The translations under genes and the position numbers were made by a program. A stretch of DNA of 39,605 bases. Source: Lachnospiraceae bacterium (GTDB lineage Bacteria > Bacillota > Clostridia > Lachnospirales > Lachnospiraceae). The notes under the pieces were generated by a model. That model was given only the letters and a program-made list of their open reading frames with translations. It had not been told where the DNA came from and ran no database searches. Shown here one piece after another: positions 1-10,527 of the stretch; position 1 is the stretch's first letter, and every line of letters begins with the position of its first letter. Where the stretch lies: positions 1 through 39,605 of the forward strand of contig JAAWJI010000037.1 in NCBI GenBank assembly GCA_022796795.1. Direction: 5' to 3'.

Positions 1-123
1 TGATATGTACTATCGACTTTTTCTCGTTGCCTTCGCGAAAATAAAATTCTTTTAGAATTTTCAAGGTTTTACACTGTTTAGTTATCAAGGTTCGCTTCAG
101 TTGCGCTCACACGCAACTTCTAT
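1..123 (-). promoter_or_regulatory. rRNA operon leader; 16S gene lies beyond the left edge
   Basis: Read on the minus strand, this stretch follows two tandem consensus promoters. It contains a hairpin (arms at 99-105 and 112-118), a segment reading CCTTGATAACTAAACAGTG that resembles rRNA leaders of Clostridia, and an AATTCTTTTAGAATT inverted repeat near 47-61 that could form part of a processing stem. The conserved 16S 5' end is not reached, so the rRNA gene itself is inferred. It holds no credible coding region. Confidence 0.6.
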
Positions 124-152
124 ATATTACCATGGATGTTTCTGTTTGTCAA
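124..152 (-). promoter_or_regulatory. rrn promoter P2 (proximal)
   Basis: On the minus strand, TTGACA at 147-152 and TAATAT at 124-129 are separated by exactly 17 bases. It lies just upstream of the leader hairpin and downstream of a second consensus promoter. Tandem P1/P2 spacing of this kind is typical of rRNA operons. Confidence 0.8.
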
Positions 153-217
153 CTACTTTTTTTATTTTTTTCATTTTCAAACCATCCTGTCCATCTGTCT
201 CTCAACAGTGGAACTTC

Positions 218-246
218 ATTATATCAGTATCAACTTTAGATGTCAA
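218..246 (-). promoter_or_regulatory. rrn promoter P1 (distal)
   Basis: On the minus strand, a perfect TTGACA at 241-246 and a perfect TATAAT at 218-223 are 17 bases apart. It starts downstream of the tRNA-Ser terminator and reads toward the left edge, so it should serve the rRNA operon and not the tRNA. Confidence 0.85.
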
Positions 247-357
247 GAACTTTTTTACTTTTTTGTTATTTTTTTGAAATCAGATGTTGGTAACTTTGTG
301 TTCCCGGTAGCCATTGACTTTGCCACCCTTTTCCCTCTTCCAAAAACATTTAAAAGC

Positions 358-383
358 AAAAAAAAATATCTTCTGAAAGAAGA
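358..383 (-). terminator. Intrinsic terminator of tRNA-Ser
   Basis: On the minus strand, a short hairpin (TCTTC/GAAGA, arms at 79-83 and 69-73 past position 300) directly follows the tRNA and is followed by an uninterrupted T run. The stem is only about 5 bp, so termination may be partial. Confidence 0.5.
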
Positions 384-384
384 G

Positions 385-472
385 CGGAGAAAGAGGGATT
401 TGAACCCTCGCGCCGGTCACCCGACCTACACCCTTAGCAGGGGCGCCTCTTCAGCCTCTTGAGTATTTCTCC
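385..472 (-). tRNA. tRNA-Ser (anticodon GCU)
   Basis: The minus strand folds as an 88-base class II tRNA. The acceptor stem is GGAGAAA/TTTCTCC with discriminator G, the T arm carries GGTTCAAATCC, and the long variable arm is typical of serine tRNAs. The anticodon loop CTGCTAA places GCU at 436-438, reading AGC/AGU codons. The 3' CCA is not encoded: the bases after the discriminator are CTC. It has its own promoter upstream and lies between the envelope operon and the rRNA promoters. Confidence 0.95.
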
Positions 473-566
473 TGAATATCTTTCATAACGATATTTAATT
501 TTGTTACGGTATCATAACAGAGATCTATTTTCTGATATTCTATTATAACATCGTAACGCAAAAATT

Positions 567-595
567 ATTCTAGCAGACTATCCTTATTTTGTCAA
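567..595 (-). promoter_or_regulatory. Promoter of tRNA-Ser
   Basis: On the minus strand, a perfect TTGACA at 590-595 and TAGAAT at 567-572 are 17 bases apart, about 95 bases upstream of the tRNA. An alternative TATAAT occurs nearer the tRNA, around 540-545, but without a recognisable -35. Confidence 0.75.
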
Positions 596-645
596 CAGAT
601 TTTCATAACTTTCTCAAGGTTTCCTACCCTTGTCCATTGAGGGTC

Positions 646-1689
646 TCATATCTGATAGCAGTTTTGCCCACAGCCGCTGCGTCCGGGATGATTTCGGATA
701 ACCACTACCAGGCTCACAAGTAGCAGGAAGTAAAAACTGATTCCTCTCGTTACATACAAAGAAGGCATCAGGTAACCACCGGTAAATATCTTTTGAAATA
801 CATTACAATACATCAGCTCCGTGATTCCCTGGGAGCCGGGTACAGGTAGCATATCCACCGCGATATACACAGATGTCTGAAGGAATACAATCGTCATAAG
901 ATCCGCACCCTCCAGTCCAAAACCCAGATATACGATATAAGGAAGAAAAAATACGCTGATTCTCTGCAGAAAGGTAAAGAGGATAACCGCGCATATTTTT
1001 GACTTGTGACTCAGAAGAAAACCCACAGCCGCTTGATATCCGTCAATAAATCCATGGATCTTCTCCTGTCTTATTTCGGAAGGCTTCAGTATTTTTACCA
1101 AAATCAAAAGCTGTTCCACGCTGCTAATGATTCCTTTCATCCAGCCCGGGGCCAGCATTACCAGTAAAAGAAGCACCACCAGCGTTGTATTCAACGCCAG
1201 TCCCAACAAATACAATCCATAATATTTTTGCAGATACAACCGCAGGGAATCATTCCAGAATATCAGAATGCCGATTCCCATGATTACCAATACCAGCTTA
1301 TAGATTAATGCCACTGTCATCAAAACCACAGAACTGTCTGACAGAGAATGTCCATCCTTTTTCATATGATACAGCTGCATAGGCTGTCCGCCGGTGGCTG
1401 ATGGGGTGATGCCGGAGTAAAAAAATCCGATAAAGGAATAGGAGATGCAGCGCCAGAATTTTCCCTTTCCGTCCATAGATCGCAGGAGATAATAGATCAT
1501 ACATCCCTCTGCGCTGACAAAAAAGAGCGCATTTAACACAGCCCCTCCGATACACAGGACGGGAAGATGCCTCATGGATTCTCCGATTTTCTGTAAGTCC
1601 TGTCCATGAAATACGGCGTAAAAGGACAAACCCATAACCAGAAAAAAGAAAATCATATTCCCAAGCTTTTTCTTGCTTTCCTTTCCCAT
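646..1689 (-). CDS. Flippase-like integral membrane protein (lysylphosphatidylglycerol synthase TM-domain family)
   Basis: This 347-residue polytopic membrane protein has about 7-8 hydrophobic segments. The organisation and the segment GITPSATGGQPMQLYHMKK (near residue 95) match the membrane-domain family of MprF/YbhN flippase-like proteins (TIGR00374-like). Those relatives move or modify polar lipids at the cytoplasmic membrane. No synthase (GNAT-like) domain is present, so lysine transfer is not expected. It starts 5 bases after the stop of the upstream papain-fold gene and is the last gene of a three-gene envelope operon with a glycosyltransferase. The substrate is unknown; moving a glycolipid made with the neighbouring glycosyltransferase is a guess from context. 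Confidence 0.8.
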   Translation of the reverse strand: MGKESKKKLGNMIFFFLVMGLSFYAVFHGQDLQKIGESMRHLPVLCIGGAVLNALFFVSAEGCMIYYLLRSMDGKGKFWRCISYSFIGFFYSGITPSATGGQPMQLYHMKKDGHSLSDSSVVLMTVALIYKLVLVIMGIGILIFWNDSLRLYLQKYYGLYLLGLALNTTLVVLLLLVMLAPGWMKGIISSVEQLLILVKILKPSEIRQEKIHGFIDGYQAAVGFLLSHKSKICAVILFTFLQRISVFFLPYIVYLGFGLEGADLMTIVFLQTSVYIAVDMLPVPGSQGITELMYCNVFQKIFTGGYLMPSLYVTRGISFYFLLLVSLVVVIRNHPGRSGCGQNCYQI

Positions 1690-1694
1690 ACTGT

Positions 1695-2267
1695 TTATAT
1701 TCCTCCTCCAGTCTGGACTCTGTATTTTCTATACATGTTCTGCCCTTGGACCAGTTCAGATAAATCGCCGTCGAAAATCTTTCTTTTGTTTGGATATTCA
1801 CTAAAGTCCCTGGGCGTTACCAGAGAAAAATGCTTCTCTGAAATAGGGATACCACATTCTCCCATAAGTCGTGCGATATAGGAGGAACAGGTATAATGTT
1901 TTTTCTGATAAAAAGGGATCCCCAGTACAATAAAAGGCAGGCCAAGGATAGTATAGTGAAACTGGTATCGTCTCTGATAATCCCTATGTAAAGCCTCCTG
2001 CAGTTTTCTTTTTTGTTCCACACTGCATTCCATTTCAAATATCATATATTTTGCCGTGGGAAAAGCCCTGTATATTTTTTCCTTATTTTCCTTCTCAAAG
2101 CCTGCCAGAATGGGAATAAAAGGATTACGCCTTCCCACGCTGTAAGCCTCCTCCAAATCCGCATCCATGGAAATCACCACATGGATATGCCGCTGATGGA
2201 TAAAGCACCGGATCAGGGATGCAAACAGGCCAGGAGTATCTACCAATGCCAAGTAAATATGAGTCAT
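1695..2267 (-). CDS. Papain-fold (YycO/YiiX-like) putative cysteine hydrolase
   Basis: The protein has 190 residues and no signal peptide. The N-terminal part reads HIHVVISMDADLEEAYSVGRR, with a candidate catalytic His at residue 29. A Cys follows late, at residue 127, within YTCSSYIARLMGECGI. This His-first, Cys-last order is that of permuted NlpC/P60-like enzymes such as YycO and YiiX, which hydrolyse amide or ester bonds. Family assignment is by motif only, and whether the target is cell wall, lipid or protein is unknown. It lies between a glycosyltransferase (34-base gap) and a flippase-like protein (5-base gap), suggesting a shared envelope task. Confidence 0.6.
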   Translation of the reverse strand: MTHIYLALVDTPGLFASLIRCFIHQRHIHVVISMDADLEEAYSVGRRNPFIPILAGFEKENKEKIYRAFPTAKYMIFEMECSVEQKRKLQEALHRDYQRRYQFHYTILGLPFIVLGIPFYQKKHYTCSSYIARLMGECGIPISEKHFSLVTPRDFSEYPNKRKIFDGDLSELVQGQNMYRKYRVQTGGGI

Positions 2268-2300
2268 GATCTGTCTCCTCCTCCATGATGTCTGTCCTTT

Positions 2301-3323
2301 TTATTGAAATTGATAAATTTTTCTGGCCGCACGGTATCCCCGGATAGTAAGGGCGCCCCCAAGCTTTCCCGGCAGATAGGTCAATCCGCTCAGGGTAGTA
2401 TATTTCAATTTGTAATAGAGAGATTTATCTCTGCCTTTTACCCTCTCCCACATTTCCCGGCGTTTCCCATAGGCCTCTTTAGTATTAATCAAAAGCAGAT
2501 GAATGGAGGAAATCGCCATCATAATAGAAATATTCCGGCACATATATTGTGCCAGCTTGGGATATTCCTCTTTGACCTCATCCAGATTCACACATCCTGA
2601 AACAATATCCGTCACCTTCAGCTGCTGGTCAATGCGGCTCATAAGCACCCGCTCATTGACAGACTGATCCTCCCTGCCAATATAATAGTGATATAAATCC
2701 AGATCCATATAATAAATCTGTTTCACATAGGGCAGAGGTTGATAGGCGAAAATATTGTCCACATAAAAGGTATGCTCCGGCAGGTTTACCCCTGATTCGC
2801 GTAAAACCGCTGTGCGGAAGATCAGCGCGTGCATAATCAGATATTGGGAGGGGTAAAAACGTCCGATCTGATTCCAGCTGCAAATCTCCTCCACCGGAAA
2901 TACATTCTTATACTGCATTACATGGGCGGTCCCCTGGTTCAAATGGTCATAGACATAATTGGTTACAAGGAGATCCGGGGTTTTCCTGGCGATACAAAAT
3001 TCTCTCACCTGATTCAAAAGCTCCTGATAAGATTTTTTATCCAGCCAGTCGTCAGAATCCACCACCTTAAAATAAATTCCTGACGCCAGCTTAAGCCCTG
3101 TATTTACTCCGGATCCATGTCCGCCGTTTTTCTTATGCACAGCCTTTACAATGGTATGATACATGGCTTCATAATAATCTGCAATAGCTCCTGTATCATC
3201 TGTGGATCCGTCATCCACAATAATTATCTCCACATCCTCCCCGCCTTCCAGCAGAGAATCTATACATCGCCTCATATAATCCTGCGAATTATAGCAGGGA
3301 ACTACAAACGTAATATATTTCAT
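2301..3323 (-). CDS. Glycosyltransferase family 2
   Basis: This 340-residue GT-A-fold enzyme opens with the classic FVVPCYNSQDYMRRCIDSLL, then IIIVDDGSTDDT near residues 34-45. The metal-binding acidic cluster VVDSDDW lies near residue 90. Such enzymes transfer a sugar from a nucleotide-sugar to a lipid, glycan or protein acceptor on the cytoplasmic face. The C-terminal 130 residues lack a recognised domain and have no clear transmembrane helices. It is the first gene of a three-gene operon, with GGAAAGGA upstream as a plausible ribosome site. The donor and acceptor cannot be read from sequence. Confidence 0.85.
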   Translation of the reverse strand: MKYITFVVPCYNSQDYMRRCIDSLLEGGEDVEIIIVDDGSTDDTGAIADYYEAMYHTIVKAVHKKNGGHGSGVNTGLKLASGIYFKVVDSDDWLDKKSYQELLNQVREFCIARKTPDLLVTNYVYDHLNQGTAHVMQYKNVFPVEEICSWNQIGRFYPSQYLIMHALIFRTAVLRESGVNLPEHTFYVDNIFAYQPLPYVKQIYYMDLDLYHYYIGREDQSVNERVLMSRIDQQLKVTDIVSGCVNLDEVKEEYPKLAQYMCRNISIMMAISSIHLLLINTKEAYGKRREMWERVKGRDKSLYYKLKYTTLSGLTYLPGKLGGALTIRGYRAARKIYQFQ

Positions 3324-3451
3324 ATTTTATGTCATTCCTTTCCCCAATTACAACCTTTTTTTAGAGTATAGCGAGAGAATCTAAATACCTCTTGTTGTTT
3401 TTCTTAATTCTTTCTAAAAAATATAAACGATTTTTCCAAATGAAAATCTTC

Positions 3452-3491
3452 AAAAAAGAGAAGCGCTGTTCCCTAAAAATCAGCGCTTCTC
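3452..3491 (-). terminator. Strong intrinsic terminator of the dnaA-gyrase operon
   Basis: On the minus strand, an 11-bp perfect stem (GAGAAGCGCTG/CAGCGCTTCTC, arms 3458-3468 and 3481-3491) is followed by six Ts. It closes the long minus-strand transcription unit, and the stop codon of the preceding small Cys-rich gene lies at the base of the loop. Confidence 0.9.
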
Positions 3492-3635
3492 CTTTTCTTT
3501 TCGTCTTCGATGACAAATCTCCCGGTTTCCGCAGGTGGCGCAGCCCCTGCCGCAGCCTCTCTTTTTCCCCTGCTCACTATAAATCGTAATAGCAAGAGGC
3601 ACGCATATTACTAAGATAAAAAACAGAATTTCCAT
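3480..3635 (-). CDS. Small Cys-rich single-pass membrane protein (FeoB-associated-like)
   Basis: This is a 51-residue gene. An N-terminal hydrophobic helix (about residues 3-19, from MEILFFILVI) is followed by a basic, Cys-rich tail with the pattern GCGRGCATCGNREICH (Cys at 28, 32, 35 and 41) and a run of Arg/Lys. This matches the architecture of the short FeoB-associated Cys-rich membrane proteins, which may bind metal near the ferrous iron transporter, but no feoB is in the window. AAGGGAG at 3646-3652 sits 10 bases before the ATG. The gene follows plsC by about 40 bases, and its stop codon falls inside the terminator hairpin. The role is unproven. Confidence 0.7.
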   Translation of the reverse strand: MEILFFILVICVPLAITIYSEQGKKRGCGRGCATCGNREICHRRRKEKEKR

Positions 3636-3673
3636 CCACAGATTACTCCCTTATTGAAAAAATTTTACACATT

Positions 3674-4396
3674 TTACTGGATTTGTCCACATTCTCGTTC
3701 TATAACCTGCTCAATCTGCTCTTTTACCATCTGAGCAATCTCTGTAGATTTCATTTTTCCATATTCCTCAAAGGAAATGGGCGGCAGAAAATGCACCTGT
3801 ACGGTCACAGGAGAGATGGTATTAGTATCAAAGGGCTTAAAGGAATCGATCATCACCACCGGAACAATGGGACAGCGGGCATACATGGCGCTTTTAAAGC
3901 TTCCCCCTTTAAATTCCAGAAGCTTATTTCCCTGTTTGGATCTGGTTCCCTCCGGAAAAATCAAACGCCGGCTTCCTGCCTTTACCTCCTCTGAAATTTC
4001 CTTGATCACGCGCATATTTTGACGCACATCGTCCCGGTCCATAAATTTGGATTTCAAGATCTGAAATACCTGCTTGAGAAAAGGCGTATTCTGCACTTCA
4101 ATCTTTGCCACGGGAGCAAAAGGGTAGTCGCAGGCCTCTATAATTGCCAGTACATCGAACAATCCCTGATGATTGGGGAAAAACATAAATCCCCCCTCCT
4201 TTGGAATATGTTCCTTCCCATATGCCTTTATTTTTACTCTCCCGCCCTTGTTGGCATGAATAGTAATCTTTTTCAACAAAGCATATCGCTTTTCCTCAGA
4301 AATTTCATCCGCATGCTTTGCATAATAGCACATCTGCCACCACCAGTAGGGCACAAAGGGAAGATTATAGAGAACCATCAGGATAATCCGTTTCAT
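3674..4396 (-). CDS. plsC: 1-acyl-glycerol-3-phosphate acyltransferase (PlsC/LPLAT family)
   Basis: The protein has 240 residues, the usual length. It carries the HX4D catalytic motif NHQGLFD (His76, Asp81) and the acyl-acceptor-binding motif FPEGTRS (residues 147-153). The enzyme acylates lysophosphatidic acid to phosphatidic acid at the membrane in phospholipid synthesis, and the hydrophobic N-terminus (residues 4-20) fits membrane attachment. Its ATG overlaps the stop of the upstream GT-C-like gene by 4 bases (ATGA), so the two are probably translationally coupled. That gene is in turn coupled to gyrA, putting lipid synthesis in the gyrase transcript. The exact acceptor is inferred from the family. 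Confidence 0.88.
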   Translation of the reverse strand: MKRIILMVLYNLPFVPYWWWQMCYYAKHADEISEEKRYALLKKITIHANKGGRVKIKAYGKEHIPKEGGFMFFPNHQGLFDVLAIIEACDYPFAPVAKIEVQNTPFLKQVFQILKSKFMDRDDVRQNMRVIKEISEEVKAGSRRLIFPEGTRSKQGNKLLEFKGGSFKSAMYARCPIVPVVMIDSFKPFDTNTISPVTVQVHFLPPISFEEYGKMKSTEIAQMVKEQIEQVIERECGQIQ

Positions 4397-5988
4397 ATTG
4401 TTTTCCTCTTTTCATCCTTTCTCTTATGTTCCGCGCCGCTTTTGTCATCGCTTCTCCATATTCCGTTGGGAAAGGCGCTTTCGACTCTTTTTTTTAATTG
4501 CTCTATAGCCAGCACATATCCGGCCGCCCCATAGGGAATGAGCAAAATAAAGTAAACCAGAATAAACCGGCTTTTTGCCTCCCACAGAATATGGAAGAAA
4601 AATCCGCCCAGTATGATAACAGCCAAAATCAGCTGCTCCAAAGTAAACCGTTTCCGGTAGAGAAACATTCCCAGACTGGCTCCTGCAAACAACAACCAAT
4701 GATATTCATCAACCAGAAACAAAAATATTCTGTGCAGCTTTCCCTCATACAGACTCTGCACTACCACAGAAAGTGGCGCGTCATGAGAATTCTCAAAATG
4801 ACTGATCCAAAGGCATTCATAGGTAGGATTATTCCACTGGGAAACAATCTTTTTATAATAAAATTTCACCGCATATGCAGGATTTTGCAAAAAATGGCTC
4901 ACAGAATTTTGAATATCCAAAGCCGCCTGGTCCGTGCTTGCCGAAAAATTCTCCCCATGATCCCAAAAGGTTTTCAGAATATATCCGTTGTACCATCCTT
5001 CCGCCATATCTCCTTCCTGCATGCCCATGGCAATGTGCAGGAGAGGCGATACGCCGTTTCCCATTTCATAGCCGCTTCGTATTTCGTACTGCTTTTTGAT
5101 ACCGGCGTCAAAGAACCGGATACAGAGCAGACACAGGGCAATAACCAGCAGACAGGAAATCTTTTTCCGCTCCAAACCTTTTAGGAGCAGATATAAAATC
5201 AGGGCAATGACTACAATAAGATTATTCTGCTTGGCTATGACAGAAGCCCCTAAAAAAAGAGCTGTTAAAATCCCCTGGGAAATTTTTTCTTCTCTGGTAA
5301 AACGAATGCAAAAGTACACGGCCAGAAGGGCCAAAGGAGCCCCCAACAGCTCTCCGTAAACCAGGGTTACATAAAATAAATAGGGCAGACATCCAAAAAG
5401 CAGAAACAGAACAAGATTTGTAATCTTTTTATTGCCAAATACAAGGCCGGTAATCTTATAGATCATATAGAATTCCAGACAGATCAAGCCTGTGTTGAAT
5501 GCTTCCACAGCCCAATAGGAATAAGGTCCGAAGATGCGGAATAAGATTTCCAGATATGCCACATAGCCAATCTGCTGAGGATAGATCTGCAAATATTTTC
5601 CGGGACTTAGATAATAAAAATCTCCCCGGATAAAATCTGCGGCGCTGTCCGCAACGAGAAATGGATCAGCCGTGGGAACTGCGTGGGATCCTATAGACCA
5701 GATCCCACTGAATACAGCTCCGTAGCAGAGTAAGATGATACATAATTTTTGGCTGGATATTTTTTCCAGCACATGCCTCTTTTCTCCCATATACAAAAGC
5801 AGAAAAAATAAAATCAACACCAGCAGATGCAAAGGAATAAAATCCCGCTTATAATGGGTAGTCTCCAAATATGTCATATCAAAATAAGCGGTAGAGAAAA
5901 AGGAAGTCAGCGATAAAAAAATATAAACCGCTAAGGAAATATATAGGATGACTTCCTTACTGAATTGCAACAGCTTTTCTCTTATCAT
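4393..5988 (-). CDS. Polytopic membrane protein, probable GT-C-fold glycosyltransferase
   Basis: This 531-residue protein has roughly a dozen hydrophobic segments. The first large extracytoplasmic loop has acidic residues ([14 protein letters not shown], about residue 105), as in GT-C enzymes of the PMT/ArnT/GT39 type, which use lipid-linked sugars outside the membrane. A Tyr/Pro-rich stretch ([18 protein letters not shown]) follows. I recognise the architecture and not a specific family, so donor and acceptor are unknown. The start overlaps the gyrA stop by 4 bases and the stop overlaps the plsC start by 4 bases. The last 30 residues are highly charged and probably cytoplasmic. Confidence 0.65.
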   Translation of the reverse strand: MIREKLLQFSKEVILYISLAVYIFLSLTSFFSTAYFDMTYLETTHYKRDFIPLHLLVLILFFLLLYMGEKRHVLEKISSQKLCIILLCYGAVFSGIWSIGSHAVPTADPFLVADSAADFIRGDFYYLSPGKYLQIYPQQIGYVAYLEILFRIFGPYSYWAVEAFNTGLICLEFYMIYKITGLVFGNKKITNLVLFLLFGCLPYLFYVTLVYGELLGAPLALLAVYFCIRFTREEKISQGILTALFLGASVIAKQNNLIVVIALILYLLLKGLERKKISCLLVIALCLLCIRFFDAGIKKQYEIRSGYEMGNGVSPLLHIAMGMQEGDMAEGWYNGYILKTFWDHGENFSASTDQAALDIQNSVSHFLQNPAYAVKFYYKKIVSQWNNPTYECLWISHFENSHDAPLSVVVQSLYEGKLHRIFLFLVDEYHWLLFAGASLGMFLYRKRFTLEQLILAVIILGGFFFHILWEAKSRFILVYFILLIPYGAAGYVLAIEQLKKRVESAFPNGIWRSDDKSGAEHKRKDEKRKTI

Positions 5989-8483
5989 TCTTGATCTTTA
6001 TCCTCCCCGGACTCCTCTTCTTCCTCCTCTTTTGTCCCCTGCATACGCACCTTGGCAATGCTGGCTACCGTAATATCGCTCTCCGCATCCACGTTCATCA
6101 GCTTTACGCCGGAGGTTATGCGCTCCAGCACGGAAATATCGCTGCAGGCAATCCGGATCACAATGCCCTCTGTGGTAATGAGCATGACCTCGTTGTCCAT
6201 ATTTACTGCCTTGGCTCCCACTACATTTCCGGTTTTCTCTGTAATCTTGTAACACTTCACGCCCTTACCGCCGCGAATCTGGCTGGTAAATTTCTGCATG
6301 GCTGTAAGCTTGCCCATGCCGTTTTCCGATGCGATAAGGAGATATTCTCCCTGGGTGTGAACCTGCATGGCCACGATTTCATCTCCGTCCGCCAGGCTCA
6401 TGCCGATGACGCCCATGGAGCTGCGGCCTGTGGGCCGCACGTCTGTCTCGTGGAAACGGATACACATACCGAATTTTGTCACCAGGAAAATATCCTGCTC
6501 ATTATCTGTAAATTTCACCTCAATGAGCTCATCCTCCTCCCGGAGAATAATAGCCTGGAGACCTGTTTTCCGCACATTGGCGTAGTCTATTATGGAGGTC
6601 TTTTTTACAATACCGTTTTTGGTGGCCATAAAAAGGTATTTCCCCTCCTCGTACTCCCGAATGGGAATCACAGCCGTAATTTTCTCCCCTGGCTGCAACT
6701 GCAGGAGATTGATAATAGCCGTTCCCCTGGAGGTACGTCCGGCCTCGGGAATCTCATAAGCCTTCAGGCGGTACACCTTTCCCGTGCTGGTAAAGAACAT
6801 AATGTAATGGTGGGTGGTGGTCATAAACAGTTCCTCAATGTAATCTTCATTGATGGTCTGCATTCCCTTGATCCCCTTGCCGCCCCGGTTCTGGCTGCGG
6901 AAATTATCTATGGTCATACGCTTGATATATCCCATATGCGTCATGGTAATCGCCGTATCTTCCAAAGGAATCAGATCTTCCATGGACATATCAAACTCAT
7001 CAAAGCCAATGGATGTCCTTCTGTCATCGCCGTATTTTTCTGCGATCAGCAGAATCTCCTCTTTAATAACGCCCAGAAGCTTCTTCTCATCCGCCAGAAT
7101 TCCCTCCAGGTATTCGATGCGTTTCATAAGCTCCGCGTATTCCGCCTCCAGCTTTTCCCTCTCCAAACCGGTGAGAGCCCGAAGACGCATATCCACAATA
7201 GCCTGTGCCTGCACATCATCCAGGGCAAACTCATTCATCAGGCCTTCCTTGGCAATCTGGGTAGAACGGGATCCCCGGATAATCTGAATGACCCGATCAA
7301 TATTATCCAGGGCAATCAGCAAGCCCTTTAAAATATGAGCCCGCTCTCTGGCCTTGTTCAGATCATATTTTGTACGCCTGGTGACCACATCCTCCTGATG
7401 CTTCAGGTAATATTTCAGCATATCCAGGAGATTTAATACCTTGGGCTGCTTGTCAACCAGGGCCAGCATAATGACCCCGAAGGTGTCCTGCAGCTGGGTG
7501 TGCTTAAACAGCTGATTCAAGATCACATTGGCGTTTACATCCTTGCGCAGCTCAATGTTAATGCGCATCCCCTCCCGGCTGGATTCGTCGCCGATATAGG
7601 TAATGCCGTCGATTTTCTTTTCCTTAACAAGCTCCGCGATTTTTTCAATCAAACGAGCCTTATTTACCATATAAGGAAGCTCTGTGACCACTATGCGGCT
7701 CTTGCCGTTGGCCATGGTCTCAATATTGGTCACGGCCCGAACCCGAATTTTGCCCCGGCCCGTGCGGTACGCCTCCTCGATTCCTCTGGTTCCCAGAATC
7801 TGAGCCCCTGTGGGGAAATCCGGTCCCTTGATGATTTTCAGGATTTCCTCCATGTCCGTGTCCCGGTCTTCCTCCACCCGGTTATCAATTAATTTCACCA
7901 CGGCTTTAATTGTCTCCCGCAGATTATGAGGGGGAATATTGGTAGCCATACCCACGGCGATCCCCGTGGTGCCGTTTACCAGCAGATTAGGATATCGGGA
8001 TGGAAGCACTACCGGCTCTTTTTCCGTCTCGTCAAAGTTTGGCTCAAAAGCTACCGTATCCTTATTGATGTCCGCCAGCATTTCCATGGAAATCTTGCTC
8101 AAACGCGCTTCCGTATAACGCATGGCAGCCGCCCCGTCTCCGTCCACGGAACCGAAATTGCCGTGGCCATCCACCAGGGGATACCGGGTGGACCATTCCT
8201 GGGCCATATTAACCAGAGCGCCGTAGATGGAGCTGTCGCCGTGGGGATGATATTTACCCATGGTATCACCTACGATACGGGCGCATTTCCGGTGAGGCTT
8301 ATCTGGTCCATTGTTCAACTCAATCATGGAGTACAATACCCGGCGCTGCACAGGCTTTAAGCCGTCCCGCACATCCGGCAGGGCCCGGGCGGCGATTACG
8401 CTCATGGCATAATCAATGTAGGACTCCTCCATGGTCTTTTTCAGATCTACTTCCTGGACTTTATCAAAGATATTATCTTCCAT
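5985..8483 (-). CDS. gyrA: DNA gyrase subunit A
   Basis: This is the 832-residue breakage-reunion subunit of DNA gyrase, which introduces negative supercoils as a GyrA2GyrB2 complex. The N-terminal topoisomerase IV/gyrase core is intact, with catalytic Tyr123 in [11 protein letters not shown] and the region [17 protein letters not shown] (residues 79-95). The C-terminal half holds the beta-pinwheel repeats and the GyrA-box-like [10 protein letters not shown], followed by an acidic tail. At the quinolone-contact position equivalent to E. coli Asp87 it has Gly88, while the Ser83 equivalent (Ser84) is kept. It lies 12 bases after gyrB, and its stop overlaps the next gene by 4 bases. Confidence 0.98.
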   Translation of the reverse strand: MEDNIFDKVQEVDLKKTMEESYIDYAMSVIAARALPDVRDGLKPVQRRVLYSMIELNNGPDKPHRKCARIVGDTMGKYHPHGDSSIYGALVNMAQEWSTRYPLVDGHGNFGSVDGDGAAAMRYTEARLSKISMEMLADINKDTVAFEPNFDETEKEPVVLPSRYPNLLVNGTTGIAVGMATNIPPHNLRETIKAVVKLIDNRVEEDRDTDMEEILKIIKGPDFPTGAQILGTRGIEEAYRTGRGKIRVRAVTNIETMANGKSRIVVTELPYMVNKARLIEKIAELVKEKKIDGITYIGDESSREGMRINIELRKDVNANVILNQLFKHTQLQDTFGVIMLALVDKQPKVLNLLDMLKYYLKHQEDVVTRRTKYDLNKARERAHILKGLLIALDNIDRVIQIIRGSRSTQIAKEGLMNEFALDDVQAQAIVDMRLRALTGLEREKLEAEYAELMKRIEYLEGILADEKKLLGVIKEEILLIAEKYGDDRRTSIGFDEFDMSMEDLIPLEDTAITMTHMGYIKRMTIDNFRSQNRGGKGIKGMQTINEDYIEELFMTTTHHYIMFFTSTGKVYRLKAYEIPEAGRTSRGTAIINLLQLQPGEKITAVIPIREYEEGKYLFMATKNGIVKKTSIIDYANVRKTGLQAIILREEDELIEVKFTDNEQDIFLVTKFGMCIRFHETDVRPTGRSSMGVIGMSLADGDEIVAMQVHTQGEYLLIASENGMGKLTAMQKFTSQIRGGKGVKCYKITEKTGNVVGAKAVNMDNEVMLITTEGIVIRIACSDISVLERITSGVKLMNVDAESDITVASIAKVRMQGTKEEEEEESGEDKDQE

Positions 8484-8495
8484 ATTTTCTCCCTA

Positions 8496-10427
<1,932 letters not shown>

Positions 10428-10456
10428 TTATTTTCCATTCTACTATCATTACTATG

Positions 10457-10487
10457 AAAGTCCCGCCGCCTCACAGGCGGCGACTTT
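10457..10487. other. Hairpin in the recF-gyrB gap
   Basis: AAAGTC plus GCCGCC pairs with GGCGGC plus GACTTT around a 5-base loop, with a 2-base bulge on one side. It is followed by T-rich sequence only on the plus strand, so it is not an ordinary terminator for the minus-strand operon. It could attenuate or process the mRNA between recF and gyrB. A second, weaker GC hairpin (GCACCC/GGGCGC) lies around 10500-10517. Confidence 0.45.
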
Positions 10488-10527
10488 TCTGTTTGGTGAT
10501 GCACCCGTTTTGGGCGCAGGTTTGCTA

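Noticed and set aside
5991..7331. A 446-codon plus-strand ORF
   Set aside because: It lies opposite gyrA, has no ribosome site and no domain, and its length follows from gyrA codon use.
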